Positions 7,216 through 13,893 of a stretch of 21,107 nt of DNA are shown here, piece after piece. The DNA lies in the NCBI GenBank assembly GCA_021203805.1, contig JAJQAM010000054.1:1-21107 (forward strand). The letters run 5' to 3'. Below the pieces are notes generated by a model. The model was not told where the DNA came from. It saw only the letters and a program-made list of their open reading frames with translations, and searched no databases. Both the position numbers and the translations under genes were made by a program. Position 1 is the first letter of the stretch, and each line of letters opens with the position of its first letter. The DNA is from Coprobacillus sp. Its GTDB lineage: Bacteria > Bacillota_I > Bacilli_A > RFN20 > CAG-826.

Positions 7216-8197
7216 TAAGGTTTATAAGTCCAATTTTATTTTTGACCCGCTCTAGGGTCTTACTTGCGACTTTTCTCGCTTCCTTAGCCCCCTCTTTAAG
7301 AGCGGTTTCATATTCTTTACTTTCTAGTGCTTTTTTATATCTCTCTTGGAAAGGAATTAGCTCGCTAATGACCACGTCACTAACTTCCTTTTTAAAGTCT
7401 CCGTATCCCTTTCCTTTAAAATGCTCCTCTGCTTCCTCTATGCTTATATCCGATAGCGCGGCATAAATGGTAAGAAGATTAGAAACTCCCGGTTTATTTT
7501 CAACATCGTATTTTATTTCGCTTCCTAGGTCAGTAACCGCGCTCATAATCTTTTTACGGATTGTCTTCTCGTCGTCAAGAAGGAAGATATCTCCCTTAGG
7601 GTCACTCTTACTCATCTTTTTCGTAGGGTCAGATAATGACATAATTCTTTTTCCCACTTCATTAACCTGAGCTTTAGGCACTATAAAGGTATCCCCATAT
7701 CTCTTGTTGAAGCGGTTAGCAACGTCTCTACATAGCTCAACGTGTTGCACCTGGTCCTCTCCAACAGGGACAGTGTCTACGTCATAGAGAAGAATATCGC
7801 TTGCCATAAGGACAGGATAAGTAAAAATACCTAGTCCAATGGCGTTATCTTTTAGCTTTTTTGACTGGTCTTTAAACTGAGTCATCCTAGAAAGCTCGCC
7901 CATATAGAGGTAGTTTTGAAGAATTATCGCTAGTTCAGCGTGCTCATGAACGTCAGACTGGAGGAAGATATGACTCTTAGTGGGATCAAGTCCCGCGGCA
8001 AGATAGAAACAGGTGATATCAATGCTGTTTTTTGATAAGACTTCACTTTCAATTGGAAGCGTTAAAGCGTGAAGGTCCGCAATGAAAATAAACATCTCGC
8101 CTTCCTTCTCTAGATGCTTTAAATTTTTAAGGACACCAATGTAGTTTCCAAGCGTTAATGTCCCCGTCGGTTTTACTCCAGTTAGTATTCTTTTCAT
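7208..8197 (-). CDS. trpS: Tryptophanyl-tRNA synthetase
   Basis: This 329-residue class I aminoacyl-tRNA synthetase charges tRNA-Trp in the cytoplasm. The HIGH-type motif is TLGNY (15-19), the tryptophan-binding region includes GEDQVQHVEL (146-155), and KMSKS is at 194-198. Length matches bacterial TrpRS (about 325-335 residues). The start is supported by GAGG at 8206-8203, five bases upstream of the ATG. Many Firmicutes control trpS by a long T-box leader, but here only 77 bases separate it from nrdG, so no T-box fits. Instead a perfect palindrome covers the -10. The HAD gene follows in an overlapping operon. Confidence 0.96.
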   Translation of the reverse strand: MKRILTGVKPTGTLTLGNYIGVLKNLKHLEKEGEMFIFIADLHALTLPIESEVLSKNSIDITCFYLAAGLDPTKSHIFLQSDVHEHAELAIILQNYLYMGELSRMTQFKDQSKKLKDNAIGLGIFTYPVLMASDILLYDVDTVPVGEDQVQHVELCRDVANRFNKRYGDTFIVPKAQVNEVGKRIMSLSDPTKKMSKSDPKGDIFLLDDEKTIRKKIMSAVTDLGSEIKYDVENKPGVSNLLTIYAALSDISIEEAEEHFKGKGYGDFKKEVSDVVISELIPFQERYKKALESKEYETALKEGAKEARKVASKTLERVKNKIGLINLND

Positions 8198-8215
8198 AAG
8201 CGCCTCGCGTATATT

Positions 8216-8234
8216 AAGTTTATGTTATAAACTT
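8216..8234. promoter_or_regulatory. Perfect palindrome over the trpS -10, candidate operator
   Basis: AAGTTTAT (8216-8223) and ATAAACTT (8227-8234) are perfect inverted repeats with three bases between. The trpS -10 TATAAC lies in its centre, and the nrdG -35 is only six bases away, so a bound repressor could affect both genes. Confidence 0.45.
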
Positions 8235-8253
8235 TGCTTTTGCAACTAGTTAA
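8224..8253 (-). promoter_or_regulatory. Promoter of trpS
   Basis: On the minus strand TTAACT (8253-8248), an 18-base spacer and TATAAC (8229-8224). Start near 8217 gives a 20-base leader with the GAGG ribosome site. Confidence 0.45.
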
Positions 8254-8268
8254 ATAGGAGTTTATTAT
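8240..8268 (+). promoter_or_regulatory. Promoter of nrdG, leaderless layout
   Basis: TTGCAA (8240-8245), a 17-base spacer and TATTAT (8263-8268) are followed by exactly six bases and the ATG at 8275. The transcript should begin at the start codon. The AGGAG at 8256-8260 lies inside the promoter spacer and would not be transcribed. Confidence 0.6.
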
Positions 8269-8274
8269 ACTCTT

Positions 8275-8967
8275 ATGAATATCGTTTCATTGATAAAACT
8301 ATCCCTAGTGGATTATCCAGATAAGCTATCCTGCGTCCTTTTTACTCAGGGGTGTAATTTTATATGCCCGTTCTGTCACAATAAAGATCTCGTCCTCCCT
8401 GGGCCCGCCCTTCCCTCTCTTTCTCACGAGGAAATCTTTGACTTTTTAAAAGCGAGAACTGGGAAACTTGACGCTGTAGTAATTACAGGCGGGGAGCCCA
8501 CTCTTGATAAGGATCTTATTCCGTTTATAAAAGAGGTAAAAGAGCTTGGCTATCTCGTAAAACTCGACAGTAACGGCACTAATCCTTCGGTTTTGAAAGA
8601 GCTTCTTGATAATCACCTAGTGGACTATGTCGCAATGGATATAAAAAATTCTCCCGAAAAATACGCCCAAACTATAGGGCTTTCTAAAATAGACCTAGCT
8701 CCTATTAAGAAGAGCATTTCTCTTCTTATTGGCTCTGATATTGACTACGAGTTTCGTATGACCACCATCGAGGAATTTCACTCCCTTACAGATATGGACG
8801 CTATTGGAGAGCTAGTTAAAGGCGCAAAGCATTTCTATTTTCAAAAGTATGTTGACTCCCCTAACTGCGTTATCGGAGGATACCACGAGGTTGAAGGAAA
8901 AAAGATAAGAGAATTTGCTCTTATCTTATCTAAGTACGTCGAAGACGTAAATCTTCGCGGCTACTAA
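8275..8967 (+). CDS. nrdG: Anaerobic ribonucleotide reductase activating protein
   Basis: This 230-residue radical SAM enzyme uses a [4Fe-4S] cluster and S-adenosylmethionine to create the glycyl radical on NrdD. The cluster-binding motif is GCNFICPFCHN, with Cys27, Cys31 and Cys34 (CxxxCxxC). GGEPTL, about residue 72, is the SAM-contacting motif. The N-terminal KLSLVDYPDKL and the overall length point to the NrdG2 subgroup, which is longer than the E. coli-type activase. It is convergent with nrdD, the stops overlapping by four bases, so the activase and its target are transcribed toward each other rather than as an operon. The start is fixed by an upstream promoter that leaves no room for a leader. 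Confidence 0.94.
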   Translation: MNIVSLIKLSLVDYPDKLSCVLFTQGCNFICPFCHNKDLVLPGPALPSLSHEEIFDFLKARTGKLDAVVITGGEPTLDKDLIPFIKEVKELGYLVKLDSNGTNPSVLKELLDNHLVDYVAMDIKNSPEKYAQTIGLSKIDLAPIKKSISLLIGSDIDYEFRMTTIEEFHSLTDMDAIGELVKGAKHFYFQKYVDSPNCVIGGYHEVEGKKIREFALILSKYVEDVNLRGY

Positions 8968-11345
8968 TTAATATTTAGTTTTCTCTCATCGAGATATTTA
9001 CGGATATCACTTGGATTGTTATAGAAGGAAGTGATTCCGTTTTCTTTTACCACAAGTGTGGGAGCGCTCTTAATGTTATAGGATTTAGTGAGGTAAGCGT
9101 TTTCCTCCGCATCTATACTTTCGTACTCCACTCCCTCTTCCTCGAGCATCGATTTCGCCATCATGCACTTTGGGCAGGTTTTCGTGGTAAAGAGAATTAT
9201 TCTATCGTCATCAATAATATCGTCATAAGTTGAGGGCTTTTCATTTTTAATCATAACCCTAGGTTTAAGCTCACTTGTTTCAATAACGTATTCTTTTCTA
9301 TTTCTAAACTCTTCGCTCTTACCAGCGTTCCAGTTAGAAATAGGCCTATAATAACCAGTTATTCGTGAGTAAACCTCAGTTCTTTCATGACAGACTGGGC
9401 ACTCATAGACCTCTCCAGTGAGGTAGCCGTGGTGATGACAGACTGAGTAAGTTGGAGAAATCGTATAGTATGGGAGGCGGTAGTTTTCCGCTATCTTTTT
9501 AACAAGGCTCATACATGACTTCCAGTCTGGCATCTTCTCCCCTAGGAATACATGGAAGACAGTTCCGCTGGTATATAGAGTCTGGAGGTCATCCTGAATA
9601 TCAAGAGCCGCAAAGACATCATCGGTATAAGAGACAGGAAGATGAGAGGAGTTAGTATAGTAAGGCGTATGATCAGCGTCGCTTGCGGTAATAATACCAG
9701 GATATTTCTCCTTATCATGCTTAGCGAGTCTATAAGCGGTGGACTCTGCGGGAGTGGCCTCTAGGTTATAAAGGTCTCCATACATCTCTTGATAATCAGA
9801 GAGCTTATTTCTCATGAAGTTAAGAACTTCTTTCGTAAACTTTTGTCCTCTTGGGTCGGAGAGGTCGCATTTTAGCCATCTAGCGTTAAGGCAGCACTCA
9901 TTCATTCCCACTAGGCCAATCGTAGAGAAGTGGTTTTCAAAAGAGCCGAGATACTTTTTCGTATATGGATAAAGTCCATTATCAAGAAGCTTAGTAATGA
10001 CATTTCTTTTAATCTTAAGAGATCTCGCCGCAACATTCATGAGTTTTTCAAGTCTACTATAGAAGTCTTTCTCATCGAGAGAGAGATAGGCAAGACGAGG
10101 CATATTAAGGGTAACCACACCGATACTACCGGTGGACTCTCCGCTTCCAAAGAAGCCGCCTGACTTTCTTCTTAGCTCTCTGAGGTCAAGCCTAAGCCTA
10201 CAGCACATACTTCTGACATCGCTTGGCTCCATATCTGAGTTGATATAGTTAGAGAAGTATGGAGTGCCGTATTTAGCGGTCATTTCAAAGAGTAGTCTAT
10301 TATTTTCAGTTTCCGACCAATCAAAGTCTTTCGTAATGGAATAGGTTGGAATAGGATACTGGAATCCCCTTCCGTCGCTATCGCCTTCAATCATGATTTC
10401 AATAAAGGCTTTATTAATCATGGCCATCTCTTTTTTGCAGTCTTTATACTTAAAGTCCATTTCCTTACCGCCGACAATGGCAGGAAGCTCCGCCATATCA
10501 TTTGGAACAACCCAGTCGAGGGTGATATTAGTAAATGGGGCCTGTGTTCCCCATCTTGATGGAGTGTTTACTCCGTAAACAAAGGACTGAATGCACTGCT
10601 TAACTTCGTCATAAGAGAGATTATCCACTTTAACAAAGGGAGCGAGATAAGTATCAAAAGAAGAGAAAGCCTGAGCTCCCGCCCACTCATTTTGCATAAT
10701 ACCAAGGAAGTTAACCATTTGGTTACATAGAGTTGAGAGGTGCTTAGCGGGGCAAGAGGTTATCTTTCCCTCAATTCCCCCTAGACCTTCCACTAAAAGC
10801 TGACGGAGACTCCATCCCGCGCAGTAGCCGGTAAGCATAGAGAGGTCGTGGAGATGGAAATCACAGTTTTTATGAGCATTAGCAATCTCAGGGTCATAGA
10901 CCTCACTGAGCCAGTAGTTAGCGGTAATAGCGCCGGAGTTGGATAAAATAAGACCGCCAACGGAATATGTCACTGTGGAGTTTTCTTTGACTCTCCAGTC
11001 ATTATTCTTTAAATAGTTATCAACTGTCTTCTTATAGTCGAGATCACTTGATCTCATATCGCGTAATGATTCATGCTGTCTTCTATAAACCATATATGAT
11101 TTACACACGTCAACATATCCAGTCTCTAGGAGGACATTTTCGACTGAGTCCTGGATGGACTCGACATCGATTAAATCATTTTTTACCTTTTTATTAAAGT
11201 CAGAGGTCACTTTTAAAGCGAGGGTCGTAATAACCTCGTCAGTATATACCTTATGCTCCGCGATAAACGCTTTGCGCATGGCATTTTCAATTTTCGTTAA
11301 ATCAAAGTCGACGATCGAACCGTCTCTTTTTCTGACTTGTAGCAT
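8964..11345 (-). CDS. nrdD: Class III ribonucleotide reductase fused to glutaredoxin
   Basis: This 793-residue protein reduces ribonucleoside triphosphates to deoxynucleotides without oxygen. Residues 1-90 are an ATP-cone for allosteric control. Cys175 (GYCAGWS) and the CC pair at 381-382 are in positions expected for active-site cysteines. Zinc-site cysteines include Cys636, Cys649 and Cys652, followed by the glycyl radical motif RITGYYRP with Gly664. After a linker, residues 710-793 form an extra glutaredoxin/NrdH-like domain with TCPKC (Cys724, Cys727) and a SAPT cis-Pro motif. Such a built-in redoxin suggests that turnover electrons come from thiols rather than formate, as known for NrdD2-type enzymes. 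The start codon has GGGGG nine bases upstream, within a hairpin loop. It is divergent from spx. Confidence 0.95.
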   Translation of the reverse strand: MLQVRKRDGSIVDFDLTKIENAMRKAFIAEHKVYTDEVITTLALKVTSDFNKKVKNDLIDVESIQDSVENVLLETGYVDVCKSYMVYRRQHESLRDMRSSDLDYKKTVDNYLKNNDWRVKENSTVTYSVGGLILSNSGAITANYWLSEVYDPEIANAHKNCDFHLHDLSMLTGYCAGWSLRQLLVEGLGGIEGKITSCPAKHLSTLCNQMVNFLGIMQNEWAGAQAFSSFDTYLAPFVKVDNLSYDEVKQCIQSFVYGVNTPSRWGTQAPFTNITLDWVVPNDMAELPAIVGGKEMDFKYKDCKKEMAMINKAFIEIMIEGDSDGRGFQYPIPTYSITKDFDWSETENNRLLFEMTAKYGTPYFSNYINSDMEPSDVRSMCCRLRLDLRELRRKSGGFFGSGESTGSIGVVTLNMPRLAYLSLDEKDFYSRLEKLMNVAARSLKIKRNVITKLLDNGLYPYTKKYLGSFENHFSTIGLVGMNECCLNARWLKCDLSDPRGQKFTKEVLNFMRNKLSDYQEMYGDLYNLEATPAESTAYRLAKHDKEKYPGIITASDADHTPYYTNSSHLPVSYTDDVFAALDIQDDLQTLYTSGTVFHVFLGEKMPDWKSCMSLVKKIAENYRLPYYTISPTYSVCHHHGYLTGEVYECPVCHERTEVYSRITGYYRPISNWNAGKSEEFRNRKEYVIETSELKPRVMIKNEKPSTYDDIIDDDRIILFTTKTCPKCMMAKSMLEEEGVEYESIDAEENAYLTKSYNIKSAPTLVVKENGITSFYNNPSDIRKYLDERKLNIN

Positions 11346-11348
11346 TTG

Positions 11349-11366
11349 ACTATACCCCCGTATAGT
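11349..11366. promoter_or_regulatory. Palindrome at the nrdD ribosome site; CsoR/FrmR-like operator or hairpin
   Basis: The plus strand reads ACTATACCCCCGTATAGT, two perfect 7-base arms around four C. As RNA of nrdD it is a hairpin that puts GGGGG, a possible Shine-Dalgarno, at its loop edge. As DNA, A/T-rich arms around a C run resemble operators of the CsoR/FrmR/RcnR family. Both readings are inferences; no such repressor is in the window. Confidence 0.5.
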
Positions 11367-11386
11367 TAAAGGTCACTTTTCCGTGA

Positions 11387-11393
11387 TATAATA
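11387..11393. promoter_or_regulatory. Overlapping divergent -10 boxes, nrdD and spx side
   Basis: The minus strand has TATTAT (11393-11388), giving nrdD a start near 11381 and a leader of about 36 bases. The plus strand has TGATATAAT with TATAAT at 11387-11392 (extended -10), pointing toward spx with a leader of about 185 bases. Neither has a strong -35. Confidence 0.4.
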
Positions 11394-11571
11394 CCTCTAA
11401 CCAATGTTAGTGCTTACTATGTTATATAAAAATAAAAGAGAAAAAAATAATTAAATAAAATTTTTTAGACAGTGTCAAAATATTTAAATTTTTTTCTTTT
11501 TTTATCCCCTTATATATTGTAGGTAAATAAAAAAATTGAGCATTTTATTAAATAAATTTAATAAGAAAGAT
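11394..11571. other. AT-rich intergenic region between nrdD and spx
   Basis: This stretch has no gene. It holds a small inverted repeat CTAAC/GTTAG (11397-11410), the near-palindrome GACAGTGTC in TTTT/AAAA context (about 11465-11481), and long A and T tracts around 11430-11460 and 11485-11507. I looked for NrdR boxes and found no convincing pair. It may be curved DNA or an upstream promoter element. Confidence 0.4.
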
Positions 11572-11577
11572 TATAAT
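11572..11577 (+). promoter_or_regulatory. -10 box of spx, leaderless layout
   Basis: A perfect TATAAT followed by exactly six bases and the ATG at 11584, with no Shine-Dalgarno. A weak TTAAAT (11548-11553) is the only -35 candidate. Confidence 0.55.
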
Positions 11578-11583
11578 ATAGCC

Positions 11584-12048
11584 ATGATTAAAATTTACAC
11601 CACTCCATCATGTTCCTCCTGCCGTAAGGTGAAGGAATGGCTAAAGCAGCAAGATATCCCCTTTGAAGAGAAAAATATCTTTAAAAGTGTTCTCTCCGAA
11701 AAGGAGCTAACTGAGATCCTCTCATTGACCGAAAATGGGACTGATGACATCATTTCCAAAAGAAGTAGGGTAATAAAAGAAAATAATATAGATATTGACT
11801 CTATGTCCATAAAAGAGCTCATTGCTTTTATCAAAGAAAATCCATCCTGTCTTAAAAGACCAATTATCGTCGATGACACCAAATTTCAGGTTGGCTATAA
11901 CCCTGAAGAGATCACCGCTTTTCTCGACAGGGCGAAAAAAGTAGCGATCTGGGAGTGCCAGAAGGGACTATGCGAGGAGTGCGATGACTGCGACGCGTGT
12001 CTATTTAATGAGCTACTTGAAGACGAGAAAAAAAGCGGTCAGGAGTGA
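11584..12048 (+). CDS. spx: Spx, RNA polymerase-binding redox regulator, with Cys-rich tail
   Basis: From this ATG the protein has 154 residues and aligns with Bacillus Spx (131 residues). It has the redox switch CSSC (Cys10, Cys13), the polymerase-contact Gly52 (ENGTDDII), Arg92 in LKRPIIVDD, and QVGYNPEEI. Spx binds the RNA polymerase alpha C-terminal domain and redirects transcription during disulfide stress. An upstream TTG at 11536 would add 16 residues, but would put the TATAAT promoter inside the gene and has no family support. Beyond the usual end lies an extra tail with five cysteines (125, 130, 133, 136, 139; spacing CxxxxCxxCxxCxxC), suggesting metal binding or an extra thiol sensor. 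Its stop overlaps the convergent CYTH gene by ten bases. Confidence 0.93.
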   Translation: MIKIYTTPSCSSCRKVKEWLKQQDIPFEEKNIFKSVLSEKELTEILSLTENGTDDIISKRSRVIKENNIDIDSMSIKELIAFIKENPSCLKRPIIVDDTKFQVGYNPEEITAFLDRAKKVAIWECQKGLCEECDDCDACLFNELLEDEKKSGQE

Positions 12049-12054
12049 ACCGCT
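12027..12054 (-). terminator. Terminator of the CYTH gene, overlapping two stop codons
   Basis: On the minus strand AGCGGT/ACCGCT form a 6-bp stem with a 9-base loop, followed by seven T (12033-12027). The CYTH stop straddles stem and loop, and the stop codon of convergent spx lies within the loop. In the plus direction the tail is poor. Confidence 0.65.
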
Positions 12055-12617
12055 CTTTGATATTTTGATTTATAGTTTTTACTTATTTTAAAGTGATATT
12101 CTTCCGCTAGTCTTTCTAGAGTAGTGCTCGCTAGCTCTTTATCTATCGCTTCCACTTCAAGGTTATAATCGCTTTTCTCATTATATTTATTAGAGTCGAG
12201 AATAATTTTATAGTCCTCCCTTTCTAGCTCAAGTCTTTTAGTCTGCATTTCTCCCACTTTGATAAAGGTAAGCTTATTTAGTCCCATTTCACTAAGCGCG
12301 TCACTTACTTCTCCCGCTGGTAAGATATGAGACTCCGTAATTAAAGAAAAATCAGTCTCGCTTATATTGTCGCTTATTTCTACGCACTCGCTATCACTGA
12401 TATATTTCTTTAATGTTAGCTCAAGAGTATTTTTCTCGTTTCTAATACGCAAATAGCATTTATTACTCTCAAGGGTAAAAGAGGCATCATCAATATAATA
12501 ATTAGCGACATCAAAGAACTCTAGATGAGAGTCCGCTCTTAAAAAAGAAGCGGTTATATTAATATAATTTTGCTCGCTTATAAATGTTCTTGTTTCGATT
12601 TCATTCGCCCTAGGCAT
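12039..12617 (-). CDS. CYTH-domain protein, YjbK-like
   Basis: This 192-residue protein has a CYTH (triphosphate tunnel) domain, whose members hydrolyse or bind triphosphates such as tripolyphosphate or nucleotides in an acidic and basic tunnel. The signature near the N-terminus is EIETR (6-10), an ExExK motif with Arg in place of Lys. Further tunnel strands include LRIRN, LELTLKK, LDSN and YNLEVEAID, with KYQRA at the C-terminus as in Bacillus YjbK. The substrate is unknown. In Bacillus, yjbK lies in the spx-to-nadF neighbourhood; here it sits between spx and NAD kinase, which supports the family call. A promoter with TTGAAT and TAAGAT places transcription start at the ATG. Confidence 0.82.
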   Translation of the reverse strand: MPRANEIETRTFISEQNYINITASFLRADSHLEFFDVANYYIDDASFTLESNKCYLRIRNEKNTLELTLKKYISDSECVEISDNISETDFSLITESHILPAGEVSDALSEMGLNKLTFIKVGEMQTKRLELEREDYKIILDSNKYNEKSDYNLEVEAIDKELASTTLERLAEEYHFKISKNYKSKYQRAVHS

Positions 12618-12623
12618 ACGCTT

Positions 12624-12652
12624 ATCTTACTCCACTAATACATAAAATTCAA
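12624..12652 (-). promoter_or_regulatory. Promoter of the CYTH gene, leaderless layout
   Basis: On the minus strand TTGAAT (12652-12647), a 17-base spacer and TAAGAT (12629-12624) are followed by six bases and the ATG at 12617. Both hexamers match consensus at four of six positions. A GGAG 12 bases before the ATG lies in the spacer and is too far away to be a usual ribosome site. Confidence 0.45.
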
Positions 12653-12703
12653 CCCCACGGGGCAGATAAAGGGTTCCGCCTTTATTTCTCTTTCTTCTCA
12701 TAA

Positions 12704-12709
12704 TATAAT
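12704..12709 (+). promoter_or_regulatory. -10 box of nadK, leaderless layout
   Basis: A perfect TATAAT, then seven bases, then the ATG at 12717. No Shine-Dalgarno and no clear -35. A GC-rich patch upstream (CCCCACGGGG, 12653-12662) has no assigned role. Confidence 0.5.
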
Positions 12710-12716
12710 TAAAAGC

Positions 12717-13523
12717 ATGAAAGTTTCCTTTTTTGAAGCCAGCCTAGAAAGCGAAGATACAAGGAAAAAAGATATCATCACCCGCTTTCTCGAAGCGGGA
12801 TTTGATATCGATGATAAAGACCCAGAAATCGTCATTTATATGGGTGGAGATGGGACCTTTTTTAGGTGCGTTCAAGATAACCTAAAAAGGCTAAATAAAG
12901 TCTATTTATTAGGAATAGGACTTGGAGGAGTTTGCTCCTACTACGACTATGACTATGAGCACGTCGATACCCTTATTAGAGATCTTCAAAGCGAGTCTCT
13001 TCTTTTAATGAAACTTCCTTTAATTGATTTAGAGGTCGCTTTAGATAATGGGGGCGCTTCATTTTACGCAGTTAATGACGTCAGGGTATTTAGTAGATAC
13101 CGCACCATAGAGACTAATGTCTATATTGACGATGAGCTCCTTGAAAGCTACCGCGGTAGCGGCCTTTGTATTGCCTCTAGTAGCGGCTCATCCGGCTTTA
13201 ACCGCTCTAACGGTGGTCCTCTTATTGACCCAGAGCTATGCTCTCTCACATTAAGCGAGATCGCTCCAATGAATAATTATCATTATTCTAATTTAGGGAG
13301 CCCGCTTGTTATAAGTAGTGATAAAGAGATTACATTATATTTTGAAGGAGAGAGCGACGCTGAGTTTACCTTTGATAGCTTTCATACGGACCCAGTGAGT
13401 ATTGTGGGAGTTAAAGTAAAATTTTCTAATAAGAAAGTGAGATTACTACGCACCCCAACATATAACGTTGCTTCTCATTTAGGTAATTTACTAATAAAGG
13501 GATCTAGCGATGGAGATTACTGA
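12717..13523 (+). CDS. nadK: NAD kinase
   Basis: This 268-residue enzyme phosphorylates NAD to NADP in the cytoplasm, supplying NADPH for biosynthesis and redox defence. The conserved GGDGT motif is in MGGDGTFFR (residues 43-51). The glycine-rich region IASSSGSSGFNRSNGG and SEIAPMNNYHYSNLGSPLV correspond to the family's STPTGSTAY and TEIAP segments, here with unusual Ser and Phe substitutions. Length matches Bacillus NadF (about 266 residues). It lies head to head with the CYTH gene and overlaps the next gene by 14 bases, so nadK and the EIIB-like gene form an operon. A TATAAT seven bases before the ATG predicts a leaderless message. Confidence 0.93.
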   Translation: MKVSFFEASLESEDTRKKDIITRFLEAGFDIDDKDPEIVIYMGGDGTFFRCVQDNLKRLNKVYLLGIGLGGVCSYYDYDYEHVDTLIRDLQSESLLLMKLPLIDLEVALDNGGASFYAVNDVRVFSRYRTIETNVYIDDELLESYRGSGLCIASSSGSSGFNRSNGGPLIDPELCSLTLSEIAPMNNYHYSNLGSPLVISSDKEITLYFEGESDAEFTFDSFHTDPVSIVGVKVKFSNKKVRLLRTPTYNVASHLGNLLIKGSSDGDY

Positions 13524-13893
13524 AGTATTTTCTAATTATTGGTATATATTTGTTGGCGCTGCTGTCATAGTTCTCATTGCGGCGATTGCCGTTGTCTTTG
13601 GTATCTCTAGGCATAGAAAAAAAGAGAGTAATGTCCCTTTAAGCGAAGAAGATTACACTCTTAATTTTGTTGAAGCTTTAGGCGGACCCACTAATATTGC
13701 CTCGATCGCTTTTAGCGGTAAGAAGCTCATTGTCGAGCTCGTGGATTTCCGCGTTTTTGATAAATCGCTTCTCTCAGTCCTTGGAGTGACTAGTACAACT
13801 CTTGAAAAGCATAAACTTACAATTACGATGGATAGAGATGTAAAAGAAGTCGCTAAACTTCTCTATCCCTATATACAAGGCGAATTAGTGTAA
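13510..13893 (+). CDS. Membrane-anchored PTS EIIB-like protein, catalytic Cys lost
   Basis: This 127-residue protein has one N-terminal membrane helix (about 11-31), a basic stop-transfer sequence RHRKK, and a soluble domain from about residue 48. That domain aligns with the glucose-type PTS EIIB fold: EALGGPTNI (55-63) matches the GGKENI region, and VELVDF...LLSVLGV matches the following strand and helix. The phosphorylated cysteine (CxTRL in true EIIB) falls on Ser69 (FSGKKL), and the Arg on Lys72, so it cannot work as a normal phosphocarrier. The soluble domain should face the cytoplasm. Role unknown; perhaps sensing or scaffolding. The start is supported by AAAGGG about eight bases upstream and by overlap with nadK. 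Confidence 0.7.
   Translation: MEITEVFSNYWYIFVGAAVIVLIAAIAVVFGISRHRKKESNVPLSEEDYTLNFVEALGGPTNIASIAFSGKKLIVELVDFRVFDKSLLSVLGVTSTTLEKHKLTITMDRDVKEVAKLLYPYIQGELV

Noticed and set aside
8256..8260. AGGAG as the nrdG ribosome binding site
   Set aside because: It is 14 bases from the ATG and lies between a good -35 and -10, so it is probably not transcribed.
11425..11510. Long A and T tracts as a terminator or regulatory RNA
   Set aside because: The T runs are not preceded by a GC-containing stem of useful length; they are better described as AT-rich spacer.
11536..11583. Upstream TTG start adding 16 residues to Spx
   Set aside because: The added part has no match in Spx and contains the TATAAT promoter; the ATG at 11584 gives the canonical N-terminus with Cys10 and Cys13.
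11346..11583. NrdR boxes upstream of nrdD
   Set aside because: No pair of ACACTATATATAGTGT-like sites with proper spacing was found; the palindromes present are of other types.
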